From: Paenibacillus sp. PastM-3
Lineage (GTDB): Bacteria > Bacillota > Bacilli > Paenibacillales > Paenibacillaceae
DNA length: 64,000 nucleotides
Assembly (NCBI RefSeq): GCF_029893965.1
Contig: NZ_JARXXP010000005.1
Span: 186,001 to 250,000, forward strand
Direction of reading: 5' to 3'
Part shown: piece by piece, positions 27,746-36,358 of the stretch
Position numbering within the stretch: position 1 is the first letter of the stretch
Layout of the letters: every line of letters starts with the position of its first letter
The notes under the pieces: generated by a model
Seen by the model: the letters and a program-made list of their open reading frames with translations, nothing else
What the model was told of the DNA's origin: nothing
Databases searched by the model: none
Position numbers and translations under genes: made by a program

Positions 27746-28422
27746 TTTTTTGACTATGAAGGGCACCGGCTGCAGCATCCGAATTCGGATAACCTCACAC
27801 CTGAGAGCATTGTGCACGACCTGCTAACGATTGCTGATGAAATGAACGTTGAGAGGTTTAGCTATTACGGTTATTCGTGGCTGGCCTTGGTTGGATTGCA
27901 GTTGGCTATCCGTAGCGATCGAGTCGAAAGCCTGGTTATGGGTGGATTCCCGCCGTTAGTCGGTCCATATAAAGAAATGCTGACCGTAACCAACAAAACA
28001 TACCAGCAGGCTTCCAGTAACCAGAATCCCTGCGTGGCAGATGAGCAGATCCCTATAGACCCGGAACAGGTCGATTGGGATAACATTCAGGTTCAGATCG
28101 ATCCGAATCAGACGAAGCAGTTTGTTACGATGTATGAGCATTTGCGGAATTTGATGACCTGGCGATTCAGCAGCTGCTGGAGCTTCCGAGACTGGCTTTT
28201 GCCGGGGAAAAGGATACGATTGTATATGGTGAGAACTTCGGCAGTGTAACCGTCGATATTGTCGGCAAGCTGGAGCAAAATAAAGCTGCACTAGAACAGC
28301 TTGGATGGGATGTAGAAATCATAAAGGGCAGCGGTATGGACCACACCAAAACGATGCAGCCTGCAACCGTCCTGCCCTTGCTGAAGCCATGGCTGATTAG
28401 AAAGCTGTACACAACTCATTAG
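27746..28422 (+). pseudogene. Alpha/beta hydrolase remnant, 5' truncated and frameshifted
   Basis: Open from 27752 without a start codon: DYEGHRLQHPNSDNLTPES, DLLTIADEMNVERFSYYGYS with the nucleophile-type Ser, then VESLVMGGFPPLVGP. Near 28150 the frame changes to LDDLAIQQLLELPRLAFAGE, ending GSGMDHTKTMQPATVLPLLK at 28422, which supplies the late catalytic His (MDH). About 30 N-terminal residues are missing. It lies head to head with the deleted MerR gene; the junction near 27740 may record one rearrangement. Confidence 0.75.
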
Positions 28423-28478
28423 ATCTATTTCTCTACCAGCTTTTGGCGCTTAACAAAGAGGTCATCTTCGACTTTTCA

Positions 28479-29645
28479 TTACTGCTTCCCCAACGTATAA
28501 CTAAACACCGTCTTTACTTTCTTCCCGTTCGTGAATTCAAACTGCAGCTCTGACCCGTTCGCGCCACTTCCGGTAAACCGGAGGCCATCATACTTGAAGC
28601 CCGGCATATCGGTAGGGTTGATTCCGAATTCAGTATAGAGCAATATCGCTTTATTAGCCTCCAGATCAATTAATGTCAGCAGTCCTTCCGAAGATGACCG
28701 GGCTACTAAGTAGTTCTCGCCAATAGCTTCAATAGCGTAGCTGACATCAGGTGTGCCTGCTAACTTGGAGATATTCCAGGTTTGTTTTACAGAAGCATCT
28801 GGAGCAATCAACCGGACGGTATGGCCATCGTTCATAACCGCGTTACCGTTATACGTCTTCAAATTGTCGGGAGAAAACTGCCAATAATGAGCCGCCGACT
28901 GACGCAGAATGACCCCTTTTTTCACAAAAAGATTAATGACCGTCAGGTTTATAGATGGCTCGCCGCTGGAATTCTGGATGGTTACCAGGTCGGCATCTTC
29001 GGCAATTTGCACCGACGAAATCTGGGTAGCAGCAATATAACCCGGCTCAAGCTTAGCCGCTGCGGATACTCCCACAGCATGAACAACACCTGCAGCATCC
29101 CGTTTATATACAGCTCCGTTCACCCCATTGATAAAATAGGCATCCTTGCTAGTCCTGCCGTCGCCAACAAATTCCGGATAGCCAATCATCGCCTCACGGC
29201 TGTCCGCCCTCCAGTTCAGTGTGCCTCCAATCGCATCATTAACGAATCGCAGGGGTACATAAAGCTGCTTATGAATCTGCTGAGGAGCTGCGGAATAAGT
29301 AACCTTTTTCCCGTTAACGGTAGCGTTCCGCTCCCCGGCCTTCATGCTGCCTTTTGTAAACATGTTTTCAATAGAGATCACTTTCGTACGTTCATCATAC
29401 TTAACGGTTAAGCCGCTAATATAATAGAAGCTGTCCAGCGGGAGCATGACCGTCCCGTTTAGGAGTGAAGGAGCACCGGAGGAGGAGGTTATTTGATTGT
29501 TGTTAAGATAGACCCTGATCACGGGCAATGCCGAGGACTGGGCTTTACCTGCTGCTGCTGATACGATGGATGGAGTAGACTGCATTAACCAGATGATTAG
29601 AATACCAAGCCCGAATACTCGAATAAATCTTTTCAAGATTTTCAT
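28479..29645 (-). CDS. Secreted stalk-domain protein (copper amine oxidase N-like)
   Basis: 388 residues. Signal peptide (KRFIRVFGLGILIIWLMQS, cleavage near SAAAG). Residues 40-155 are a copper-amine-oxidase-N stalk domain: YLNNNQITSSSGAPSLLNGT, LPLDSFYYISGLTVKYDE, LYVPLRFVNDAIGGTLNW. The rest (160-388) has propeller-like strands (TLIDLEANKAILLYTEFGI). Stalk domains are abundant in Paenibacillus envelope proteins. Specific role unknown. Monocistronic; the GH5 remnant lies upstream. Confidence 0.8.
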   Translation of the reverse strand: MKILKRFIRVFGLGILIIWLMQSTPSIVSAAAGKAQSSALPVIRVYLNNNQITSSSGAPSLLNGTVMLPLDSFYYISGLTVKYDERTKVISIENMFTKGSMKAGERNATVNGKKVTYSAAPQQIHKQLYVPLRFVNDAIGGTLNWRADSREAMIGYPEFVGDGRTSKDAYFINGVNGAVYKRDAAGVVHAVGVSAAAKLEPGYIAATQISSVQIAEDADLVTIQNSSGEPSINLTVINLFVKKGVILRQSAAHYWQFSPDNLKTYNGNAVMNDGHTVRLIAPDASVKQTWNISKLAGTPDVSYAIEAIGENYLVARSSSEGLLTLIDLEANKAILLYTEFGINPTDMPGFKYDGLRFTGSGANGSELQFEFTNGKKVKTVFSYTLGKQ

Positions 29646-29682
29646 TGAAGGCCCCTCTTTCTAGTTTCAGGAATTATTTTCT

Positions 29683-30246
29683 TTAATATAACATATTACC
29701 ATTGATAATCCCTTGCTGCGTTACAGTGTTATTCGTATGGTTGAACAGACCAAAGCCATGCTGGTCGTTGTAGCCATTGTCCCAGTATATCGGTACTGCG
29801 CCGTATTTCTTCGCCGCTGCTGTTACCGCTTTGGCAAAAGCTGTACGGTACACGTTATTGCTGGAATCATAAGCCGTTTTGTCAATGGAGCCGAACTCAC
29901 CGATCACGACCGGGTAGCCTTGAGCCACAAATATATTGTACATCGCTTGAAGCTGCGAATTCAGGTAATCCTCCTGACCCCAGGACGATTTCTTCGACGG
30001 GTTCGTGGCCGAGGCCCCCCACTGCGTAATAGTCCCTGATTCCTCACCTGCAAAATCCCACGGGGAATAGTAGTGTGCGGAAATCATGATTCTCTTCGTA
30101 TTCCAGCCCGGAATCAGCAGCCATCTTGCGCTATTGTTGCCGCTTGTTTGTCTGACTGTATCCACACAAATTTGATTGTAAGCATTCAGGTTGGCGTAGT
30201 AAGCTTCATTCGGATTGCCATAATTGCCGTCAAACACCTCGTTCAT
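29683..30246 (-). pseudogene. GH5 cellulase C-terminal remnant
   Basis: 187 codons starting at the acid/base region (MNEV, usually NEP/NEV mid-domain), then MISAHYYSPWDFAGEE and the nucleophile strand YPVVIGEFGSIDK, ending with YWDNGYNDQHGFGLFNHT. This is the second half of a GH5 endoglucanase. The upstream frame is closed by stops directly before 30246, so the first half, the signal peptide and any start site are lost. No ribosome site precedes the first ATG. Confidence 0.85.
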
Positions 30247-30290
30247 GGGTTAGAAAATATATAGAATAGGCTAATAGTATAATCCGCAGT

Positions 30291-30319
30291 AAAAAACTCC
30301 TGTGATAACCACAAGAGCT
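30291..30319 (-). terminator. Intrinsic terminator
   Basis: CTCTTGTG pairs with CACAGGAG (30310-30317 with 30297-30304; one wobble), loop GTTAT, then TTTTTT on the minus strand. It closes the AraC-type gene. Confidence 0.8.
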
Positions 30320-30366
30320 TTTGCCATTCGTCTATGAAAATCTTATTCCCTACCGGCTTGTTCCGC

Positions 30367-32094
30367 TCATGCCAGCAACATACCTTCCACCTGGTCCACG
30401 ATGTAATTAATTCCCGTCGGTCCATAGCAGCCAATCCAGGTAGCGGCATCCACCGCATAAATCTGCGGCTGCTCCTTTGCATGCAGCATGATCCGGGTAC
30501 TCTGCTCTGTCGCAGATATCTCATCCTGCACCCGCTCACTGCTAAGCAGAAAATAGTGATCCGCATGCACCGCAGGCAGTCTGTCGACCGGGATATGATA
30601 GGCAGTATCGCTGGTATCTGCTACAAATAGCGGAGCTGGCAGCCCCAGATCCCGGTACAGCACAGCACCGGTGCGGTGCGAAGCGGTGTGAACCCGTACC
30701 AGCGATTCACGCGGACGGATCAGGGCCACACTCTGACCTGCCAGCACAGCTGCAAGCTCTCCTGACAGCAGGGCTGTCCGGCGGTGGTAATCCGCGATAA
30801 TGGCTTCCGCCCTAGCCTGTTTACCCGTTATAATCCCGAAGAGGCGTAATATCGTCTGCCAGCTCTCATTCCTTCTGAACATCAGGGTTGGAGCAATCCG
30901 GCTTAACCGTTCATAATGCGGGGCGTGCACCTCGGTGCAGACTATAAGGTCAGGCTGCAGCCGTTCGACCGCTTCCAGGTCCGGGTACTCATAGCTTCCG
31001 GTCATTTCCGTAGCCTTAAGCCTGTCCCTGATATATTGGGGAAATTGTAATGAAGTACTGCTGCCCGTGCCAACACTTCCTGCCGGAGCTACATCCAGGG
31101 CCAGAAGATGGTCGGCATACTGCACGTCGAGCACGGCGATACGCCTTGGAGCAGCGGTGACCCCGTATTCGCCCCGCATATGGCAGATTACCGGGCCTTG
31201 AAGTGACTCGTATGAGGCAGCAAAATGGTCGCTCAGCCCGTTATAAGCCGGGAGCTCCCCTGTTCCGACAGCGGCGGCGCTGCGCCGGTACAGCTGCGGA
31301 GGAACCCCGTAAACCTTCTTGAATGCCCTGCTGAAGTAATACATATCTCGGTAGCCCGTTCTTTCGGCGATTTCACTGATCGGAGCATCGGTATGACGCA
31401 GCATCCGCTGTGCACTCTCCATCCGCAGCCGGATCACATATTCCATCGGCCCGAGCAGCTTCTCCTGCTTGAACCGCCGCTGCAGCTGTCTTGCGCTGCA
31501 GCCGGCAAGTGCAGCCAGCTCTTTAAGCTCCAGCTCCTGGCGGTAATGCCCCGCTATATAGGCTGTGACAATATCCACCATATCCGGACCGGCACCGCCC
31601 CGGCCGCGTTCAACCTCCATCATTAGCTCGTACAGCATGCCTTGCAGCAGTGCATTTACATGAAATCGCTCCAGCCCTTCCCCCCTGTTCCATTTCGCTT
31701 CGATTTCTTCTGCCGCCTGGTGCAGTCCTGCCGGCAGCTCCAGGCGGTGAACAAATGAAGTGTACAGCGGGTGCTTCCGCTGAGAAAACTGTTCATGGGC
31801 GGCGTCCGCCATTTGGACAGCCTTATATGTAATCACGGTATAATGAATGCTTTCTGCTCCGGCTGTCAGAGTAAAGGCTGAGCCTTTAGCCGCATGGCAG
31901 GCAAAAAAGGCCTGGATACGGCAATCCCCGCCGTTCATCACAAGCCTTCCCTGCCCGCCTCCTGCCAGCAGCAGCAGATTGGCAGTTAATTCTGTTTCGC
32001 TTAGAACGCTGCCGGGCGGCACAGTACCGCTGCTCACGTCAAGCGTTTTGATTGCCAGATCACTCCATATACTTGCCTGGTCCTGCAGCGGCAT
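30367..32094 (-). CDS. AraC-family regulator fused to a siderophore-binding domain (Btr-like)
   Basis: 575 residues from ATG 32094 (AGGAG nine bases upstream; the ATG at 32103 is too close to it). N-terminal cupin-like sensor (1-150). AraC HTH pair about 175-275: ELKELAALAGCSARQLQRRF and ISEIAERTGYRDMYYFSRAF. C-terminal periplasmic-binding-protein fold about 310-575: RRIAVLDVQYADHLLALDV, YPDLEAVERLQPDLIVCTE, WIGCYGPTGINYIVDQVEG. The last domain is clearly paralogous to the secreted binding protein encoded at 32977-34026. In B. subtilis, Btr of this architecture binds bacillibactin and activates its uptake genes. A Fur-like box precedes the gene. Confidence 0.9.
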   Translation of the reverse strand: MPLQDQASIWSDLAIKTLDVSSGTVPPGSVLSETELTANLLLLAGGGQGRLVMNGGDCRIQAFFACHAAKGSAFTLTAGAESIHYTVITYKAVQMADAAHEQFSQRKHPLYTSFVHRLELPAGLHQAAEEIEAKWNRGEGLERFHVNALLQGMLYELMMEVERGRGGAGPDMVDIVTAYIAGHYRQELELKELAALAGCSARQLQRRFKQEKLLGPMEYVIRLRMESAQRMLRHTDAPISEIAERTGYRDMYYFSRAFKKVYGVPPQLYRRSAAAVGTGELPAYNGLSDHFAASYESLQGPVICHMRGEYGVTAAPRRIAVLDVQYADHLLALDVAPAGSVGTGSSTSLQFPQYIRDRLKATEMTGSYEYPDLEAVERLQPDLIVCTEVHAPHYERLSRIAPTLMFRRNESWQTILRLFGIITGKQARAEAIIADYHRRTALLSGELAAVLAGQSVALIRPRESLVRVHTASHRTGAVLYRDLGLPAPLFVADTSDTAYHIPVDRLPAVHADHYFLLSSERVQDEISATEQSTRIMLHAKEQPQIYAVDAATWIGCYGPTGINYIVDQVEGMLLA

Positions 32095-32195
32095 CTCTCT
32101 CATCTCCTGACAATAGCATCTTCATTCACAGCCGCTCTGAACAGAATGCACTTTTCTGGTTATGCGGCCGCATTATAGATAATATGTTGCTGTTG

Positions 32196-32975
32196 TCATT
32201 TTAATTGAGACTCATTCTCATTGTCAATTTTCGGACATTTCAGGCAATATTCTCCCGACATCCGGTAATAGAAGCAGCAAGTGATCCGCTTGCTCTTGGC
32301 AACCTGAATCCCGTCATGTTGTTCAGTGAAACGTGTTAACGGATTACGTCTCATCCCAAACAATGAACCAGGCGCAGTCTTGGTCAGGTAAGTAAAATCC
32401 TCGCTCATCCGCTGCTGTTCTTGCCCGGATTCTGCTGTTCCGGGAGCATATAGCGGGGCAATGCGCACCATAATATTTTCCCAGAGTACCGCCATGGAGA
32501 CGGGGCCAACTGCGGCAAGGATCTGCAGCAGCGGCGCAAGGTGTTCTGCAAAAATCTGCTTCACAACCCCTTCCCGCCATACGGTTCTATTGTCCAGCGG
32601 TGCAGCCGCCGTCCGCAGTCCCTCTAAAGCGAGAAATGGAAAACGCGTATCCCCTTGTCCGGCGGACATATCCTTATGATAAAGATAGCTTTTGTCCAGG
32701 ACAATAGATACTTCCCGGTTATGAAACGTTATCGCCGTCAGCAGCGGCGCAATCCACAAATATCCGATCCGTTTAGCCAGCATGGAAGCGGCAACCTGTG
32801 TATCCGGTGCACCGATATAGTCTCTGAACCAGCTAATATAATCACGGCATGCTGCCTCATCATGCAGATGGCTCAGAGCAATCGTACGGATGCTGCTTGC
32901 GGGCGGTTCACCGGGCCATATGCGGTAATCCGCCGTCAATTGCTTCCAGGAGGCAGATGACAGATAGCTGTCCAT
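32196..32975 (-). CDS. FhuF-like siderophore-iron reductase (2Fe-2S)
   Basis: 259 residues from ATG 32975, preceded by GGGAG and overlapping the upstream stop region by one base. The C-terminus carries the FhuF cluster motif CCFYYRMSGEYCLKCPK (pattern CC-x10-C-x2-C), which binds a [2Fe-2S] centre used to reduce ferric siderophores in the cytoplasm. The N-terminal part matches IucA/FhuF-type folds only loosely. It is in an operon with the siderophore-binding lipoprotein. The product end overlaps a Fur-like site used by the next gene. Confidence 0.85.
   Translation of the reverse strand: MDSYLSSASWKQLTADYRIWPGEPPASSIRTIALSHLHDEAACRDYISWFRDYIGAPDTQVAASMLAKRIGYLWIAPLLTAITFHNREVSIVLDKSYLYHKDMSAGQGDTRFPFLALEGLRTAAAPLDNRTVWREGVVKQIFAEHLAPLLQILAAVGPVSMAVLWENIMVRIAPLYAPGTAESGQEQQRMSEDFTYLTKTAPGSLFGMRRNPLTRFTEQHDGIQVAKSKRITCCFYYRMSGEYCLKCPKIDNENESQLK
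32206..32226. promoter_or_regulatory. Fur-box-like site upstream of the AraC-type gene
   Basis: TGAGACTCATTCTCA followed by TTGTCA contains overlapping 7-1-7 Fur-type dyads (compare TGATAATNATTATCA). It lies about 110 bp before the AraC-type gene and inside the 3' end of the FhuF-like gene. Confidence 0.5.
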
Positions 32976-32976
32976 T

Positions 32977-34026
32977 TTACTGCGCTCCCAGCAGTGCTTC
33001 CGCAGCCTGATCGACAATGATGTTAATCGCAATCGGGCCATAGTAGGCGATCCAGAGTGTTGCATTTACGTCGTAGGCACGGTTGTTTTTGACGGCATCC
33101 ATCGACTTCCAGACCGGACTGTTCGCCAGCTCCGCTGCGTCTTTGGCAAACAAGTCATCCGACAGCAGGAAATAGCGGTCCGCTCCGATATCAGCGACAG
33201 TCTCCATAGAAATCTCAACAGAGGTGTCCTCGGTAATGGCTTTAACAAATTCAGGGGCGTTCAATCCCAAATCCTCATACAGAATGCTGCCTGTCCGGTG
33301 CTCTGGCCCGTGCACCCGAATCCCTTCCGGTCTTGGACGAATCAGGGCTACCGTATCATCACCGAGCTTCGCTGCCAGCTGCTCCCGCAGACCGACAATT
33401 TTGTCCTCGTAAGCCTGCTGTACAGCCACAGCCTCTGCCTGCTTGCCTGTGATCTTGCCGATTGTTGCCAGCGTATCCCGCCAGTCCTCGTAGAAGTCGA
33501 GTACGATTGTTGGCGCTATTTTGCTGACACTCTCGTAAGCCTCTTCCTGGAAGTCAGTCATCAGGATCAGATCCGGCTTCAGCGCTACAATAGCTTCCAG
33601 GTTGGGCTCATCCCGTGTGCCGAGGACCTGTACATCGCTCAGCTGATCCATCAGATAATCCGGGAACGTTGCTCCTTTTGCCCCAGCGACAACGCTGCCT
33701 GCAGGCTGCTCGCCGAGCGCTACCAATTGATCTACGAATTTCACATCCAGCGCGGCAATCACCTTCGGCTTCTCATTCAGCTTATATTCGCCCTTCATAT
33801 GCTTGATGGTAACCGGGAAAGCCGCAGCAGTCTGCGTCTCCGGTGTTGGCGAAGCCTGCGTTTCGGATGCCGGAGACGGCTCGGCCGACGCGGCAGCAGT
33901 TGCCTGTGCAGCATTCCCCGTATTGGCGTTCCCTCCATTGGTACCGCAAGCTGTAAGTACAAGTACCAGCGCCAGCATCCATACCATTAATAGTGATGAT
34001 GACTGCTTTTTTGTTGCTCTGTTCAT
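32977..34026 (-). CDS. Iron-siderophore ABC transporter binding lipoprotein
   Basis: 349 residues. Lipoprotein signal with lipobox LTAC, then a long Ala/Ser/Thr/Pro linker (25-70). FecB/FhuD-type binding protein: KPKVIAALDVKFVDQLVALG, LEAIVALKPDLILMTDFQEE, VALIRPRPEGIRVHGPEHRT, and C-terminal WIAYYGPIAINIIVDQ. It captures ferric siderophore outside the membrane and passes it to a permease. No permease or ATPase is encoded here, so it must share a transporter encoded elsewhere. First gene behind a strong Fur box. Confidence 0.92.
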   Translation of the reverse strand: MNRATKKQSSSLLMVWMLALVLVLTACGTNGGNANTGNAAQATAAASAEPSPASETQASPTPETQTAAAFPVTIKHMKGEYKLNEKPKVIAALDVKFVDQLVALGEQPAGSVVAGAKGATFPDYLMDQLSDVQVLGTRDEPNLEAIVALKPDLILMTDFQEEAYESVSKIAPTIVLDFYEDWRDTLATIGKITGKQAEAVAVQQAYEDKIVGLREQLAAKLGDDTVALIRPRPEGIRVHGPEHRTGSILYEDLGLNAPEFVKAITEDTSVEISMETVADIGADRYFLLSDDLFAKDAAELANSPVWKSMDAVKNNRAYDVNATLWIAYYGPIAINIIVDQAAEALLGAQ

Positions 34027-34046
34027 GCTGACTCCCCCTATTTATA

Positions 34047-34067
34047 TGATAATGATTTTCATTATCA
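34047..34067. promoter_or_regulatory. Fur box of the siderophore operon
   Basis: A dyad TGATAAT / GATTTTC / ATTATCA, nearly the ideal Fur operator, is centred about 30 bp before the start of the siderophore-binding protein gene. Iron repression through Fur is expected. Confidence 0.85.
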
Positions 34068-34156
34068 GATTTATAAGGTGAGTATACTCTACCTTTACAC
34101 ACCGGTTCCATGTACTTTTGCGACATTGCAGCCGGATTATTGCGACATTTGTTACT

Positions 34157-34624
34157 TCAGGAGCGGATCAAGCTATCCACATCAAACCTCTTTCCTGACC
34201 CTTCCTCATCATAAAAAATCATATGCTCCTTCTCTGCCCGGTAATAGTCCAGCCGGTCCTGCAATGTACCCGTGTGAAACTCAAACAAATGTCCATCCGG
34301 GTCATAAAAGTAGATAGATTCCTTATCTCTGGCATCCCTTACCCGCCCGGGCAGCACCTCAACGTGCAGCTCCTTCAGCTTATTCAGCAGGTTCTCATAG
34401 TCATTTTTATCAATAGTAAAAGCTATATGCGTGTATATCCGATTGTTCCTGTCACGAACCACATCCTCCTGATTGAGTGCGATCCACAGCCCGTTCAGAT
34501 CAAAATAAGCCAGCTTCCTGCCTTTAACCAGAATCCGGGCACCGAACACCTCTGAATAGAACTTAATGGACCGATCCAAGTCCGAGACGGAAAAGCAAAA
34601 ATGGTTGATTCCCTGGATATTCAT
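34157..34624 (-). CDS. fosB: Metallothiol transferase FosB (fosfomycin resistance)
   Basis: 155 residues from ATG 34624 (AAAGGAT upstream). VOC fold with metal ligands H8 (GINHFCFSVSDLD), H66 (YTHIAFTI) and E115 (DPDGHLFEFHTGTLQDRLDYY), the exact FosB pattern. FosB opens the fosfomycin epoxide using bacillithiol (or cysteine) with Mn/Mg. Chromosomal copies are usual in Bacillales. It may share a transcript with the small gene upstream, which ends 33 bp away. Confidence 0.92.
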   Translation of the reverse strand: MNIQGINHFCFSVSDLDRSIKFYSEVFGARILVKGRKLAYFDLNGLWIALNQEDVVRDRNNRIYTHIAFTIDKNDYENLLNKLKELHVEVLPGRVRDARDKESIYFYDPDGHLFEFHTGTLQDRLDYYRAEKEHMIFYDEEGSGKRFDVDSLIRS

Positions 34625-34656
34625 GTCTTGTGATCCTTTCGTTCGCCCAATGATTT

Positions 34657-34995
34657 TCACGTTCTCAGAAACTCCTCAATCTTCATCCTTATCTCTTCAA
34701 AGCTTCTCGATCTGTATTCTATTAGTTTATTCCAATAAAATGATCCTTCGCCGTTCTCCTCACTAACATCAACAAGCATTAGCATATATTGACCCTCTGC
34801 ATCGAATTCAGGATACCAGCCGAGATCAATTACTCTTTTCTTATGATCGCTTTCAAGCTGCAGTATATCCTCTTTAAATTCCCAGCGATATTTATAGTTA
34901 TCATCAGTAAATTTATCTGGAAAAGACTCTGTAAAATCATTCAGATTAACTTTCCATCCTGCCGGTATTCGCAGCGGTACCAGATTAAGACTCAT
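34657..34995 (-). CDS. Small protein of unknown function
   Basis: 112 residues. Starts MSLNLVPLRIPAGWKVNLND with a GGGAGATAGC ribosome site nearby. Central segment KRVIDLGWYPEFDAEGQYML, then a helical C-terminus (SFEEIRMKIEEFLRT). The pattern of a WYPE..P.G.Y core occurs in conserved hypothetical proteins of Firmicutes, some treated as immunity-like, but no family is named with confidence. Ends 33 bp before fosB. Confidence 0.65.
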   Translation of the reverse strand: MSLNLVPLRIPAGWKVNLNDFTESFPDKFTDDNYKYRWEFKEDILQLESDHKKRVIDLGWYPEFDAEGQYMLMLVDVSEENGEGSFYWNKLIEYRSRSFEEIRMKIEEFLRT

Positions 34996-35187
34996 ATAAG
35001 CTATCTCCCTTTCACCTTATTCACAATATATATCTTTGCCTCTGTACGGATTAAATGGATTGCTAGAACGGACACAACCAATTCTTTCTTCGTTCCGTTC
35101 ACCTTCATCTATCGGCATAGTACATATAATTATAAGTACCTTCAAACTGAACTTTATCCCAGCCTAGAAAATAAACCTTGGTCAATC

Positions 35188-35388
35188 GACTTAACTGCAC
35201 TCTATACAACTAAAACGCCAATATTTCTGCCAATCCAGCATTTAGATGCACTTCATACACTTATTCTTCTGGAAAAGGGTACAATTACGCCAAATCCCCT
35301 ATTTTAGTTGCACCAAATACAATTAAAGCTGCCCACGCCCGATTTTCACCGGATATAGATGTACAAACTACACTTAAATTAATTCCAG
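35188..35388. repeat. Dispersed intergenic repeat, copy B
   Basis: Inverted counterpart of 10135-10325 with three colinear blocks: 35191-35208, 35243-35263 and 35360-35378. Extra related motifs such as TTTTAGTTGCACCAAATACA (near 35304-35323) also occur. The rest of 34996-35535 shows no gene. Confidence 0.7.
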
Positions 35389-35535
35389 CTCGCCTGCGGT
35401 GCTTATCCAAACTAAAGTAGCTTCGCTCTCCTGCATCATACCTTTGACAACCATCCATCTAAACCATTATATAGAACAAATTATGGAATTTCGTTTCATT
35501 TTTATTACATTTTCCTTTACCACTCTCTGTCTGCA

Positions 35536-35569
35536 CAAAAAAAGCCCCCGGCACATAGTCCAGAGGCTC
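35536..35569 (-). terminator. Intrinsic terminator of the GntR-M20-Met operon
   Basis: AGCCUCUGG pairs with CCGGGGGCU (9 bp with wobbles; 35560-35568 with 35543-35551), followed by seven U. It lies 25 bp past the last gene of the operon. Confidence 0.85.
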
Positions 35570-35593
35570 CCTCTTATTCCCGTCAGGCTGTAA

Positions 35594-36358
35594 TCAGGTG
35601 AATACATATTCACCTTCGCCCACCTGAATGGTCTTACCTTTTAATGCTGCTGATTCTGCTGCAAAAATAACCTGCTTGAACTCGTTCTCGTCCCCCTGCA
35701 CAAAATCAAACGACTGCACTCCAACCTTCAGGCTGTATTTGCCGCCCTCTGACTCTGTAACCGGAAGTCCGAATAACGTGCTCCAATGGTTGGCGGCCGC
35801 GGCCGGATCGGAGACGCGGAACACCGCGCTCACCATCTCGACTGCTCCAGCGGGGTGAGGCTGGATGATACCAGAGGCCGTCATATTGGCCAGCCGCTCC
35901 TCATCGGTTCCATTCCACTGGATGATAAACGGATAGACGAGTCCTGCAAAATCACCGTCAATCGTCATCATCCGCCACTCGATCAGTCTGCCGGCATTAT
36001 CCAGACGCTTGCCGTCGATGATCGGCGATAAGGACAAACCCGCAGCATTCAGGGAAGCAGCTACGGCATCTATATCATCCGTCCGGAGCACCACTCTGCT
36101 CAAGGCTTCATGCTCAGGCAGCAGCTGTACCGCATCGCGCACAACGACATTGTGTGCTGTGGCCTTCGCCAGCTCCAGGTTCTCAATAGCCAGAAACTCG
36201 ATGTACGTCAGCCCGAAGTAGCTTAAGGAATTATACGTTCCCCAGGCTTTATGAGCGCCCCCTCTAAAGGCAACCAGTCCATGCTCGCGGAAGCTTTCGA
36301 CCGGCTGATCCAGATCGTTCACATAATGCACCAGATGATCCCAAGTGATGGTAGCCAT
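35594..36358 (-). CDS. VOC family protein (Glyoxalase_3-like)
   Basis: 254 residues. TWDHLVHYVNDLDQPVESFR at the N-terminus, HKAWGTYNSLSYFGLTYIEF, and a second VOC half (VEMVSAVFRVSDPAAAANHW). This is the PF13468-type lactoylglutathione-lyase-related fold. Function unknown. Its ATG shares a base with the stop of the ProC-like gene, so it is translationally coupled as the last gene of an eight-gene operon. Confidence 0.85.
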   Translation of the reverse strand: MATITWDHLVHYVNDLDQPVESFREHGLVAFRGGAHKAWGTYNSLSYFGLTYIEFLAIENLELAKATAHNVVVRDAVQLLPEHEALSRVVLRTDDIDAVAASLNAAGLSLSPIIDGKRLDNAGRLIEWRMMTIDGDFAGLVYPFIIQWNGTDEERLANMTASGIIQPHPAGAVEMVSAVFRVSDPAAAANHWSTLFGLPVTESEGGKYSLKVGVQSFDFVQGDENEFKQVIFAAESAALKGKTIQVGEGEYVFT

